DNA of 64,000 nt from the NCBI RefSeq assembly GCF_000830005.1, contig NZ_CP010407.1, positions 5,212,001 to 5,276,000 of the forward strand, in the 5' to 3' direction. Shown piece after piece: positions 16,029 through 24,185 of this stretch (within the stretch, counting starts at the first letter, position 1; each line of letters starts with the position of its first letter). The notes beneath the pieces were generated by a model. That model saw nothing but the letters and a program-made list of their open reading frames with translations, ran no database searches and was not told where the DNA came from. A program made the position numbers and the translations under genes. Origin of the DNA: Streptomyces vietnamensis (lineage in GTDB: Bacteria; Actinomycetota; Actinomycetes; Streptomycetales; Streptomycetaceae).

Positions 16029-16904
16029 TCACCAGTGGACGACGACCTTGTCGCCGACCTTCACCTGGTCGAAGAGGGCCGAGAGCTTGGCCCGGTCCCG
16101 GACGTTGACGCAGCCGTGCGAGGCCCCGGCGTAGCCGCGGGCCGCGAAGTCCGCCGAGTAGTGCACGGCCTGACCGCGGCTGAAGAACATCGCGTACGGC
16201 ATGGGCGTGTGGTAGATCGTCGACGTCCACTCCCTCGCCTTCCACTCCACCTTGAAGAGGCCCTCACGGGTCGGCGTGTTCTCCGAGCCGAAGCGGACGT
16301 CCATCGACGAGACGACCTTCCCGTCGATCATCCAGGCGAGCGTCCGGCTCTCCTTGCTGATGCACAGCACCCGGCCGGTCATGCACCGCGGGTCCGGGGT
16401 GTCCAGCTTGTTGGTCGTCGACGGCTTCAGTTCGTCGGCGGTCGGCTTCCGGGTGACGGACAGCAGCGTCTGCCAGGTCGTCTCGTCGACCGAACCGGTC
16501 TCCGGCAGCCCCCGGCGCGCCTGGAACTTCCTGACCGCGCCCGCCGTCATCGTCCCGTAGAAACCGGTGGGCGCCCGGTCGAAGAAGTCGAGCTGCCGAA
16601 GCCGCGCCTGGAGCTCGCGCACCTGCTCGTTCTCGTCCCCGTCGCCCATGAGGGGCTTCGGCGCGGGCGTCCCGGTGGAGGACGTGGGCGTGGGGGTGGC
16701 GGCCGACGGGGCCGGGGACGACGGCTTCCCGTCCGTGGTGGGGGTGGAGCTCGGGGCGGAGGTCCGGGGCGCGGCCGAACTCGGCGCGGGACCCGTACCC
16801 GTGCCCGTACCCGCACCGGACGCGTCGGGTGTGCAGCCGGCGGCGAGTGCCACCGCCGCGGCCGCCAGGACCACTCTGCGTACGACGGACGAATACCGTT
16901 TCAT
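16029..16904 (-). CDS. L,D-transpeptidase lipoprotein with PG-binding domain
   Basis: L,D-transpeptidases form 3-3 crosslinks in peptidoglycan. The 291-aa protein has a lipoprotein signal (LAAGC, Cys24), a Pro/Thr/Ser linker, a peptidoglycan-binding domain (about 88-150, EQVRELQARLRQLDFF) and a C-terminal YkuD-type catalytic domain with HYSADF and SHGCVNV, Cys265 being the nucleophile. ATG 16904 follows a GGGGGGC ribosome site. It should sit outside the membrane. A second, shorter L,D-transpeptidase is at 38236-38943. Confidence 0.93.
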   Translation of the reverse strand: MKRYSSVVRRVVLAAAAVALAAGCTPDASGAGTGTGTGPAPSSAAPRTSAPSSTPTTDGKPSSPAPSAATPTPTSSTGTPAPKPLMGDGDENEQVRELQARLRQLDFFDRAPTGFYGTMTAGAVRKFQARRGLPETGSVDETTWQTLLSVTRKPTADELKPSTTNKLDTPDPRCMTGRVLCISKESRTLAWMIDGKVVSSMDVRFGSENTPTREGLFKVEWKAREWTSTIYHTPMPYAMFFSRGQAVHYSADFAARGYAGASHGCVNVRDRAKLSALFDQVKVGDKVVVHW

Positions 16905-17102
16905 TGCTGCCCCCCGGGGTGTGTCGTGTGTACGTAGGGATGCTTCCCGCGCGCGTGCGGTTGCGCACCTGGGGAACGGAGTGCGCATCCTGTGAGGAAG
17001 GTCCCAGCGCGCTGCCCTCCATCGCCCCGTTACAGTCCGTCGCGAGGGTCGGTACCGCTGGGTGAACGGGTCCGAGCACAGGTCTACCGGGAGGCACAAC
17101 GC

Positions 17103-18683
17103 ATGGCGCGCGAGTCGGAGTCGGGGCTGCCCATCGAGCCGGTGTACGGGCCGGACGCCCTGGACGGTTGGGATCCCGCCGAGAAGCTGGGCGAGCCGGG
17201 CGCGTACCCCTTCACGCGCGGTGTGTACCCCTCGATGTACACCGGGCGGCCCTGGACGATGCGGCAGTACGCCGGTTTCGGCACCGCCGTCGAGTCCAAC
17301 GCCCGCTACAAGGAGCTCATCGCCCACGGCACCATGGGCCTGTCGGTAGCCTTCGACCTGCCGACCCAGATGGGCCACGACTCCGACGCCCCGATCGCAC
17401 ACGGCGAGGTCGGCAAGGTCGGCGTCGCGATCGACTCGATCGACGACATGCGGGTCCTGTTCGACGGGATCCCGCTGGACAAGGTCTCCACGTCGATGAC
17501 GATCAACGCCCCCGGCGCGCTCCTCCTGCTGCTCTACCAGCTCGTCGGCGAGGAGCAGGGCGTCCCGGCGGACAAGCTGACCGGCACGATCCAGAACGAC
17601 GTGCTCAAGGAGTACATCGCCCGCGGCACGTACATCTTCCCGCCGAAGCCCTCGCTCAGGCTGATCGCCGACATCTTCAAGTACTGCAGGGCCGAGATCC
17701 CGAAGTGGAACACGATCTCGATCTCCGGCTACCACATGGCCGAGGCGGGTGCCTCGCCCGCGCAGGAGATCGCGTTCACCCTCGCCGACGGCATCGAGTA
17801 CGTCCGCACCGCCGTCGCCGCGGGCATGGACGTCGACGACTTCGCGCCCCGGCTCTCCTTCTTCTTCGTGGCCCGTACGACGATCCTGGAGGAGGTCGCG
17901 AAGTTCCGGGCGGCCCGCCGGATCTGGGCGCGGGTGATGAAGGAGGAGTTCGGCGCGAAGAACCCCAAGTCGCAGATGCTCCGCTTCCACACCCAGACCG
18001 CCGGGGTGCAGCTCACCGCCCAGCAGCCCGAGGTCAACCTCGTGCGGGTCGCCGTGCAGGGCCTCGCGGCCGTCCTCGGCGGCACGCAGTCGCTGCACAC
18101 CAACTCCTTCGACGAGGCCATCGCCCTGCCGACGGACAAGTCCGCCCGCCTGGCCCTGCGCACCCAGCAGGTCCTGGCGTACGAGACGGACGTGACGGCC
18201 ACCGTCGACCCCTTCGCCGGCAGTTACGTCGTGGAGAAGATGACCGACGACGTCGAGGCCGCGGCCCTGGAGCTGATGGGCCGGGTCGAGGAGATGGGCG
18301 GCGCGGTCAGCGCGATCGAGCGCGGCTTCCAGAAGAACGAGATCGAGCGCTCGGCGTACCGGATCGCGCAGGAGACCGACAGCGGCGAACGGGTCGTCGT
18401 CGGCGTCAACCGCTACACGATCGACGTCGAGGAGCCCTATGAGCCGCTCCGCGTCGACCCGGCCATCGAGGCCCAGCAGGCCGAGCGCCTGGCCCGGCTG
18501 CGCGCCGAACGCGACCAGGCGGCCGTGGACGCGGCCCTCGCCGAGCTGAAGAAGGCGGCGGAGGGCACGGACAACGTCCTCTACCCGATGAAGGACGCCC
18601 TCAAGGCCCGGGCCACGGTCGGCGAGGTCTGCAACGCGCTCCGGGAGGTCTGGGGCACGTACGTCCCGACCGACGCGTTCTGA
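17103..18683 (+). CDS. Acyl-CoA mutase large subunit, methylmalonyl-CoA type
   Basis: The 526-aa protein aligns by eye with the catalytic barrel of B12-dependent methylmalonyl-CoA mutase ([53 protein letters not shown]). It lacks the C-terminal cobalamin-binding domain, so it needs a separate B12 subunit. Tyr56 and Arg174 have the 118-residue spacing of Tyr89 and Arg207 in the P. shermanii enzyme. From memory, isobutyryl-CoA mutase has Phe and Gln there, so a dicarboxylic substrate (methyl- or ethylmalonyl-CoA) is favoured. ATG 17103 has GGGAGG eight bases upstream. No partner subunit is nearby. Confidence 0.9.
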   Translation: MARESESGLPIEPVYGPDALDGWDPAEKLGEPGAYPFTRGVYPSMYTGRPWTMRQYAGFGTAVESNARYKELIAHGTMGLSVAFDLPTQMGHDSDAPIAHGEVGKVGVAIDSIDDMRVLFDGIPLDKVSTSMTINAPGALLLLLYQLVGEEQGVPADKLTGTIQNDVLKEYIARGTYIFPPKPSLRLIADIFKYCRAEIPKWNTISISGYHMAEAGASPAQEIAFTLADGIEYVRTAVAAGMDVDDFAPRLSFFFVARTTILEEVAKFRAARRIWARVMKEEFGAKNPKSQMLRFHTQTAGVQLTAQQPEVNLVRVAVQGLAAVLGGTQSLHTNSFDEAIALPTDKSARLALRTQQVLAYETDVTATVDPFAGSYVVEKMTDDVEAAALELMGRVEEMGGAVSAIERGFQKNEIERSAYRIAQETDSGERVVVGVNRYTIDVEEPYEPLRVDPAIEAQQAERLARLRAERDQAAVDAALAELKKAAEGTDNVLYPMKDALKARATVGEVCNALREVWGTYVPTDAF

Positions 18684-18722
18684 CCGGGTCCGCCGGCGAA
18701 AGATCCCATCTGTTGAAATTTA

Positions 18723-18758
18723 AAGCGGAGTGTCGTACCGGTATGCGACACTCCGCTT
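18723..18758. promoter_or_regulatory. 36-bp palindrome abutting the LysE-type gene start
   Basis: AAGCGGAGTGTCG (18723-18735) is exactly complementary to CGACACTCCGCTT (18746-18758); the 10-nt centre includes the palindrome TACCGGTA. The right arm ends one base before ATG 18760, and there is no ribosome site outside the stem. A possible -35, TTGAAA, lies at 18713-18718. It could be a repressor operator over the promoter of a leaderless transcript, or a terminator for the mutase gene. Confidence 0.65.
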
Positions 18759-18759
18759 C

Positions 18760-19413
18760 ATGCTGGGTGTCACCGATCTTCCGACCTATCTCGCCGGGCT
18801 CGTCCTCATCATCCTCCTCCCGGGGCCGAACTCGCTGTACGTGCTGTCCGTCGCCGCCCGCAAGGGCACCCGGACCGGATACAAGGCCGCCGCCGGGGTG
18901 TTCACCGGCGACGCGATCCTCATGACGCTGGCCGCCCTCGGCGCGGCCTCGCTGCTCCAGACCACCCCGCTGCTCTTCATGATCGTGAAGTACGCGGGCG
19001 CGGGATACCTGGCCTGGATGGCGTACGGAATGCTGCGCGCCGCCCTGGCGATGTGGCGCACCCGGCACGAGCCCGCCGCCGAGTCCGCCGCCGAGCCGGA
19101 CGCCGGACCGTCGGAGCACCCGTACCGCCGCGCACTGATCATCAGCCTCTTCAACCCGAAGGCGATCCTCTTCCTGATCTCCTTCTTCGTGCAGTTCGTG
19201 GACCCGTCCTACGCCTACCCGGCGCTCTCCTTCCTGGTCCTCGGCACCCTGCTCCAGCTCGGCAGCTTCCTCTACCTCACGACCCTGATATTCGGCGGGA
19301 CCCGGCTCGCCGCCGCCTTCCGCCGCCGCAAGCGGCTCTCGGCGGGCGCCACCACCGCCGCCGGCGCCCTCTTCCTCGGCTTCGCCGTGAAGCTCTCCCT
19401 GGCCGGTGCTTGA
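18760..19413 (+). CDS. LysE/RhtB family exporter
   Basis: The 217-aa protein has the family signature near its N-terminus (LAGLVLIILLPGPNSLYVLS, then KGTRTGYKAAAGVFTGDAIL) and about six membrane helices. The second half has the equally conserved ISLFNPKAILFLISFFVQFV. LysE/RhtB proteins export amino acids such as lysine, homoserine or threonine, or related metabolites; the substrate here is unknown. ATG 18760 sits directly after a long palindrome and has no Shine-Dalgarno, so leaderless expression is plausible. Confidence 0.88.
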   Translation: MLGVTDLPTYLAGLVLIILLPGPNSLYVLSVAARKGTRTGYKAAAGVFTGDAILMTLAALGAASLLQTTPLLFMIVKYAGAGYLAWMAYGMLRAALAMWRTRHEPAAESAAEPDAGPSEHPYRRALIISLFNPKAILFLISFFVQFVDPSYAYPALSFLVLGTLLQLGSFLYLTTLIFGGTRLAAAFRRRKRLSAGATTAAGALFLGFAVKLSLAGA

Positions 19414-19414
19414 C

Positions 19415-19431
19415 CCTCACACCGTGTGAGG
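19415..19431. promoter_or_regulatory. MerR-type operator
   Basis: CCTCACAC-C-GTGTGAGG is a perfect 8-bp inverted repeat around one base, preceded by GA as in many MerR-family sites. It lies 19 bp before the MerR-family start at 19451 and just after the exporter stop. Autoregulation is inferred. Confidence 0.6.
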
Positions 19432-19450
19432 CCGTTCCGTAGGGGGCGTC

Positions 19451-20272
19451 ATGTTTGCCATCGGAGACTTCGCCCGGCACGGGCGGGTGTCGGTCCGGAT
19501 GCTGCGCCATTACGACGCGATCGGACTGCTGCGCCCGGCCCACGTCGACCCGCACAGCGGCTACCGCTTCTACTCGGCGGACCAGCTCGCCCTGCTCAAC
19601 CGCGTCATCGCGCTCAAGGACCTCGGCTTCACCCTCGAACAGGTGGGGGCGATCCTCCGGGACGAGATCGGCGCGGAGGAGCTGCGGGGGATGCTGCGGC
19701 TGCGCCAGGCCGAGCTGGAGGCCGCCCTGGAGGCGGCGCGGGCCCGGCTCGCCCAGGTCGGGGCGAGGCTCCACGCCATCGAGAGCGAGGGACGCATGTC
19801 CACGCAGGACGTCGTCGTCAAGAAGGTTCCCGCCGTCCGGGTCGCCGAGCTGAGCGGGGTCGCCGAGAGCTTCGGCCCGGAGGACATCACCCCGGTCATC
19901 GGGCCGCTGTACGAGGAGCTGTGCGGCCGCCTGGAGGCCGCGGGCGTCACCGGTTTCGGCCCGGCCGTCGCGTACTACGAGGACGCGGGCCGGGGGGACG
20001 GTTCGGTCCGCGTGCACGCGGCGACGACCGTGCCCGAGGGCACGGTCGCGGAGGGCGTCGAGGTGCACGTCCTGCCCGGCATCGAGGAGGCCGCCACCAT
20101 CGTCCACCGCGGTTCGATGGACGAGATCCTGCCGACCGTGCAGACCCTGGCCGCCTGGATCGACACCAACGGCTACCGCTCGGCCGGCTACGCCCGTGAG
20201 CTGTACCTGGAGTGCCCGGAGGACCCGGCCGGCTGGGTCTCCGAGATCCAGGAGCCGATCATCCGCGCCTGA
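19451..20272 (+). CDS. MerR family regulator with GyrI-like effector domain
   Basis: The 273-aa protein has an N-terminal MerR DNA-binding domain (FAIGDFARHGRVSVRMLRHY, then DAIGLLRPAHVDPHSGYRFY), a dimerisation coiled coil near residues 75-112 and a C-terminal GyrI/BmrR-like ligand-binding domain (about 118-270). This layout is that of multidrug-sensing activators such as BmrR. ATG 19451 is preceded by GGGGG. The palindrome at 19415-19431 is its likely binding site. It may also control the LysE-type exporter upstream, which reads in the same direction. Confidence 0.92.
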   Translation: MFAIGDFARHGRVSVRMLRHYDAIGLLRPAHVDPHSGYRFYSADQLALLNRVIALKDLGFTLEQVGAILRDEIGAEELRGMLRLRQAELEAALEAARARLAQVGARLHAIESEGRMSTQDVVVKKVPAVRVAELSGVAESFGPEDITPVIGPLYEELCGRLEAAGVTGFGPAVAYYEDAGRGDGSVRVHAATTVPEGTVAEGVEVHVLPGIEEAATIVHRGSMDEILPTVQTLAAWIDTNGYRSAGYARELYLECPEDPAGWVSEIQEPIIRA

Positions 20273-20289
20273 CCCCCCTCGTGGCCTCT

Positions 20290-20326
20290 GCGGGCCCGGG
20301 ACCCCCGCACGGGTTCCCGGGCCCGC
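20290..20326. terminator. Bidirectional terminator
   Basis: GCGGGCCCGGGA (20290-20301) pairs with TCCCGGGCCCGC (20315-20326), a 12-bp stem with a 13-nt loop, between convergent genes. Confidence 0.85.
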
Positions 20327-20343
20327 CCTTTCGGTGGGGTCCG

Positions 20344-21660
20344 CTACTTCTTCAGCGCCTTGCGCAGGCGCAGTGCGCGGCGCGCGAGCCGGCGGACCTT
20401 GGGGTGGCGGGGGATCGGCAGGCCGCCCGGCAGGTTCAGGACGGTGAGGCGGCGCAGGGTGAAGTGGTGCCGGGTGCGCTCGGCGAGCGGGCCCGAGAGG
20501 TGCCGTACCGCGGGTTCCCGCAGTTCCGGGCGTATCTTCGGCTGCATCGCGAAGCCGACCGCGGCGACCAGGTCGTTCAGCTCCTCCGTACCGACCGCGG
20601 TGTCGTCGACCTCCCCCTCCAGGGGCGGGACGACCGCGTCGACGACCGTGAGCGGGATCCGGTTGCTGTTCTGGAACGGGGTGAGCCGCTCCAGGAGGGC
20701 GCGCGTGCCGACCCGGGCGACCGGCACCCCGTAGAAGGTCGCCGCCGTGAGCAGCGCCGTCGAGAAGCAGCCGACGACGAGCGCGGGCCGCAGCTCGCGG
20801 TAGAGCACCTCGGCGAGGACCGGCCGGTCCTCGACGGTCAGTTCGGCGCCGAGCTCCTCCGCCGCCTCCACCAGGGTCCGCGACCAGGCGTCCGGGGCCG
20901 TCGGGTGCGGCTTGAAGACGAGCCGGCGGTGGCCGCGGGCGATCGCGCCCCGGACCATCCGCAGGTGCAGTTCCTCCTCCTCGGCGGCGGTCAGCAGGTT
21001 CAGCGCGGCCAGGTACTGGCCGAGGAGCAGCGCGGGACCCTCCCCGGCGGCCCCGGCGGCCGGTCCCGCCAGCTCCTCCACGACCTTCGTGAACGCCTCC
21101 GTCGGCACCGGCTCCGGCACCGCGCCGAACTCGGCGAGCAGCAGCGGCGCGAGCCCGGGGACGAGGTCCAGGTGGAGCAGCCGGCCCACGCGCCCGCCGA
21201 TCAGCGGGTCGATCTTGTTGCGGGTCGGCCCGTAGCTCATCAGGCCGTCCGCGTACACCGTGATCGGGGCCTCGGGAAGCAGCTGGGCGATGGCGAGCGC
21301 GGGCGTCACCTGGATCGATTCCAGGGCGAGTTCGACGCGGTCGTCGCCGAGCTCCCACAGCTTGCGCAGATGGCGCTGGAGCATGGGCAGGTCGCTCGCG
21401 CGGGGGGTCCAGCCGGCCGGGTGGAGCGGGGAGATCGTCTCGTTCCAGGACAGGACGGAGTCGAAGCGGCCGCGTACCCGCTCGAAGCCCTCGGCCTCGT
21501 CCAGGGCGGGGGTCGTCTCCGGCACGGCCGCGTTGTTGGTGACGAGGAGGATCCGGCGGTCGGCGGGGCCGAAGCCGCCGCTGTCGAGCGCGGCGGCGAG
21601 CGTCACGGCGCCGTAGAGGGTGGAGGCGCAGAAGATCTGGGTGGTCCGGCGGGTGCTCAC
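20344..21660 (-). CDS. Polysialyltransferase-like glycosyltransferase
   Basis: The 438-aa protein begins STRRTTQIFCASTLYGAVTL, typical of the alpha-2,8-polysialyltransferase-like family. It carries the motifs of bacterial sialyltransferases: ADGLMSYGP (the acidic-Gly motif), FKPHP (the HP motif) and CFSTALL (the Ser/Thr motif). It is inferred to add nonulosonic acid residues to a cell-wall polymer. The start is GTG 21660, overlapping the preceding glycosyltransferase stop by four bases (GTGA), so the two are translated together. They diverge from the neuA/neuB operon. Confidence 0.8.
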   Translation of the reverse strand: MSTRRTTQIFCASTLYGAVTLAAALDSGGFGPADRRILLVTNNAAVPETTPALDEAEGFERVRGRFDSVLSWNETISPLHPAGWTPRASDLPMLQRHLRKLWELGDDRVELALESIQVTPALAIAQLLPEAPITVYADGLMSYGPTRNKIDPLIGGRVGRLLHLDLVPGLAPLLLAEFGAVPEPVPTEAFTKVVEELAGPAAGAAGEGPALLLGQYLAALNLLTAAEEEELHLRMVRGAIARGHRRLVFKPHPTAPDAWSRTLVEAAEELGAELTVEDRPVLAEVLYRELRPALVVGCFSTALLTAATFYGVPVARVGTRALLERLTPFQNSNRIPLTVVDAVVPPLEGEVDDTAVGTEELNDLVAAVGFAMQPKIRPELREPAVRHLSGPLAERTRHHFTLRRLTVLNLPGGLPIPRHPKVRRLARRALRLRKALKK

Positions 21661-22676
21661 GCGGCCACCTCCGCGGACTTCGCTCCGGCCTCGTGGGCCG
21701 GTGCCGTCGGCGGGGGTGCGGGGCGGCGCCTGCGCAGTCGGCGCAGCATCGTCGCGCGGTCCCCGCCCATCGCGGTCAGGGCCTCGTCGAGGACGTCCTG
21801 CGGCATCCGTCGCAGCGCGCCCGCGCTCATCGCCTTGAGCTGGCGCGCCACCTCGGGCTCGAACCTTTCGATCGAACCGATGTGATGGGAAATCACCGCG
21901 CAATACGTACGGACGGCCTTGGGAAGAAGACGGTCCGCGTCCGCGTCCTTCGCGGTTTCCTCGATCACCTGGTCGAAGGCGCGGATGAAATCCAATTGCC
22001 GGACGTCGCCGATCTGGGTGAGCGAGGTCGCGACTCCGCGCCGGTAGAAGACGCCGAGTTCCCCGATCGCCGCGAACGATTCCGCCTCGCGGTGCAGTTT
22101 CCAGATCCAGGGCCGGTCCTCGGCCGTCCGCAGGCCGTGCGGGAAGTGCAGCAGGCCCCGGTCGAGGAGCCGCCGGTGGTAGATCCCGGCCCAGGCGTAC
22201 GGGTAGTCGACCGAGGTCGTGCGGTGCGACGGCAGGATCGCGTCCCGGGGGCGCAGCACCTCGCCGCGCCGGGGGACCGGCACCCGCCGCACCGCCCGCT
22301 GGCGGCCGGTGACCGTGACGTGGTCGGTGCGCAGGAAGTCGCAGCGCAGTTCCTCGGCGGCGGCGACCAGCCGGTCGTAGTAGCCGGGGGCGAGCCAGTC
22401 GTCCCCGTCGAGGAAGGCGACGTACTCGCCGCGGGCGGCGTCCAGGCCGGTGTTGCGGGCCGTGGCGAGGCCCTCGTTGTGCGCGTGCCTGATCAGGACG
22501 GCACCCGGGATCTCGCGCGCGGCCCGTTCGAGGAGCTCCGGGGTCCCGTCCGACGAGCAGTCGTCGACAAGCAGGAACTCGAAGTCCTCGCGGGCGTTGG
22601 CCCGCAGGCTCGTGAGGGTGTCGGGGGCGTATGTCTGCACGTTGAAGAACGGCACGACGACGGAGAGCTTGACCAC
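21657..22676 (-). CDS. Glycosyltransferase family 2
   Basis: The 339-aa protein has the GT2 fold signature: VKLSVVVPFFNVQTYAPDTL at the N-terminus, FLLVDDCSSDGT, ARNTGLDAARGEYVAFLDGD with the metal-binding DGDD near residues 93-96, then AEDRPWIWKL. It should transfer a sugar from a nucleotide donor at the inner membrane face. It is the first gene of a two-gene operon with the polysialyltransferase-like gene. The first 200 bp upstream contain the divergent promoters for both arms of the cluster, with no obvious operator. Its 3' third is somewhat less GC-rich than its neighbours. Confidence 0.9.
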   Translation of the reverse strand: MVKLSVVVPFFNVQTYAPDTLTSLRANAREDFEFLLVDDCSSDGTPELLERAAREIPGAVLIRHAHNEGLATARNTGLDAARGEYVAFLDGDDWLAPGYYDRLVAAAEELRCDFLRTDHVTVTGRQRAVRRVPVPRRGEVLRPRDAILPSHRTTSVDYPYAWAGIYHRRLLDRGLLHFPHGLRTAEDRPWIWKLHREAESFAAIGELGVFYRRGVATSLTQIGDVRQLDFIRAFDQVIEETAKDADADRLLPKAVRTYCAVISHHIGSIERFEPEVARQLKAMSAGALRRMPQDVLDEALTAMGGDRATMLRRLRRRRPAPPPTAPAHEAGAKSAEVAA

Positions 22677-22895
22677 GCGGCCGACGCTAGGCGCCGCCCC
22701 GGCATTACCGCCGACCGCCGGGCGGCCTTTCGGTGAACACCAAGCGGCGGGCCGATTAACCGCCTTTACCTACGGGGAAAATCGGCCTCTCCGTAGCCGG
22801 ATAACGACCCACTTCAACGGGCGGGAAGGCTCTGTTCACCGTTTGTTGTGGCTCAGTTGGGCCGGAAAGCGGAATGCCCTTCTAGCGTCCTCGAC

Positions 22896-24185
22896 GTGCC
22901 AGCAAGTACCAGAGAAGCGATACGGGTCGCCGTACTCGCCGACTCCGACACCCGGTGGAAATGGGGCGCCCTCACCGCGCGCCGCATCACCACGGCGACC
23001 GCCGAGCCCACCGGTTTCGTCCTGCGCGGACGGGCCACGCCCACCGCGCGCCAGCTCGCCGAGACCGGGGTGTCCCAGGCCGCCCCGCGCGAGGTGACGG
23101 GCGCGGAGTTCCTGCGCGCGGTACGGGACGCGGAGGCGCGCGGCGAGGGATACGACGTCCTCGTGCTCGCCCTGGTCGGCGGCACCGTCCGGGCCGTCCT
23201 CCAGGGGCTGGCCGACCTCGCCCTGGAACGGCGCCCGGTGATCGTCACCGGCTACGTCGGGGTCGTCTACGAGAAGCTGACCGACGGCCTGCTGCTGCGC
23301 CACGGCGCCGACGTGGTCCTCGCCAACTCCCGTCACGACGCCGAGCGTTTCCGCGCCGTGTACGAGGGCGTGGGCGCCGGCGCCGACTCGGTCGTCGAGG
23401 CCGCGCTGCCCTTCCTCGGCGGCGCCCCGCACGCCCCCGAGACCGGCCGCGACACCCTGGTCTTCGCCGCCCAGCCCTCCGTGCCCGCCACCCGGGCCGA
23501 ACGGGCCTACGTACTGCGGCGGTTGATCGGGCACGCCCGCCTCCACCCGGGCCGCGAGGTCCTCCTCAAGCTCCGCTCCAAGCCGGGCGAACACACCACG
23601 CACCTGGAGGAGTTCCCGTTCCAGAAGCTGGTGCGCGAGCTCGACCCGCCGGACAACTTCCGGCTCGTGTACGGGCACATGGGCGAGGTCCTCGACCGCA
23701 CCGACCTGCTCGTCACCGTCTCCTCCACGGCCGCCCTCGAAGCGCTGCACCGCCGGATCCCCACCGCGATCCTCACCGACCTCGGGGTCCGCGAGGCGCT
23801 CGGCAACCACCACTTCGTCGGCTCCGGCCTGCTGACCTCCTTCGACCGGCTCGACAAGGGGGACGTGCCGGCGCCCGACGAGACCTGGCTCGCCCGGCAG
23901 GGCGTCGCCTCCGGCGGCTCGTACGGGGAGGCCTTCGACGCCGCCCGCGAGCGGGTCGCCGAGCTCCTCGCGCTTCCCGCGCTGCCCCCGATCAGCCCCT
24001 ACTACACCGCGGAGACGGCCCCCGGCTACCTGCCCGGGATCCTCGCCCGCCACCGCCTGGACGTCACCGCGCCGGAACCCCGCGAGAGCGGGCTCCGCCG
24101 GGTCGTCCGGGAGGCCGCGCGGGGCGCGTACCGCCACGGCGTGCAGCGCGTCGCCCCCGTCATCCGCCGCCTGGGAGAACTGTGA
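22896..24185 (+). CDS. Putative glycosyltransferase, DUF6716-like
   Basis: The 429-aa protein starts VPASTREAIRVAVLADSDTR and looks like a GT-B-type transferase. It has two Rossmann-like halves, a KLRSKPGEHTTH segment, and VTVSSTAALEALHRR, resembling the Ser/Thr motif of sialyltransferase-like enzymes. I place it with the DUF6716 family of putative actinobacterial glycosyltransferases, without certainty. GTG 22896 is chosen over 22848; TAGCGT about eight bases before it could be a -10 for a leaderless transcript. The stop overlaps the neuA start by one base. Confidence 0.7.
   Translation: MPASTREAIRVAVLADSDTRWKWGALTARRITTATAEPTGFVLRGRATPTARQLAETGVSQAAPREVTGAEFLRAVRDAEARGEGYDVLVLALVGGTVRAVLQGLADLALERRPVIVTGYVGVVYEKLTDGLLLRHGADVVLANSRHDAERFRAVYEGVGAGADSVVEAALPFLGGAPHAPETGRDTLVFAAQPSVPATRAERAYVLRRLIGHARLHPGREVLLKLRSKPGEHTTHLEEFPFQKLVRELDPPDNFRLVYGHMGEVLDRTDLLVTVSSTAALEALHRRIPTAILTDLGVREALGNHHFVGSGLLTSFDRLDKGDVPAPDETWLARQGVASGGSYGEAFDAARERVAELLALPALPPISPYYTAETAPGYLPGILARHRLDVTAPEPRESGLRRVVREAARGAYRHGVQRVAPVIRRLGEL

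Noticed and set aside
16029..18098. A 689-aa version of the L,D-transpeptidase starting far upstream
   Set aside because: The extension is antisense to the mutase gene, and ATG 16904 has a lipoprotein signal directly after it.
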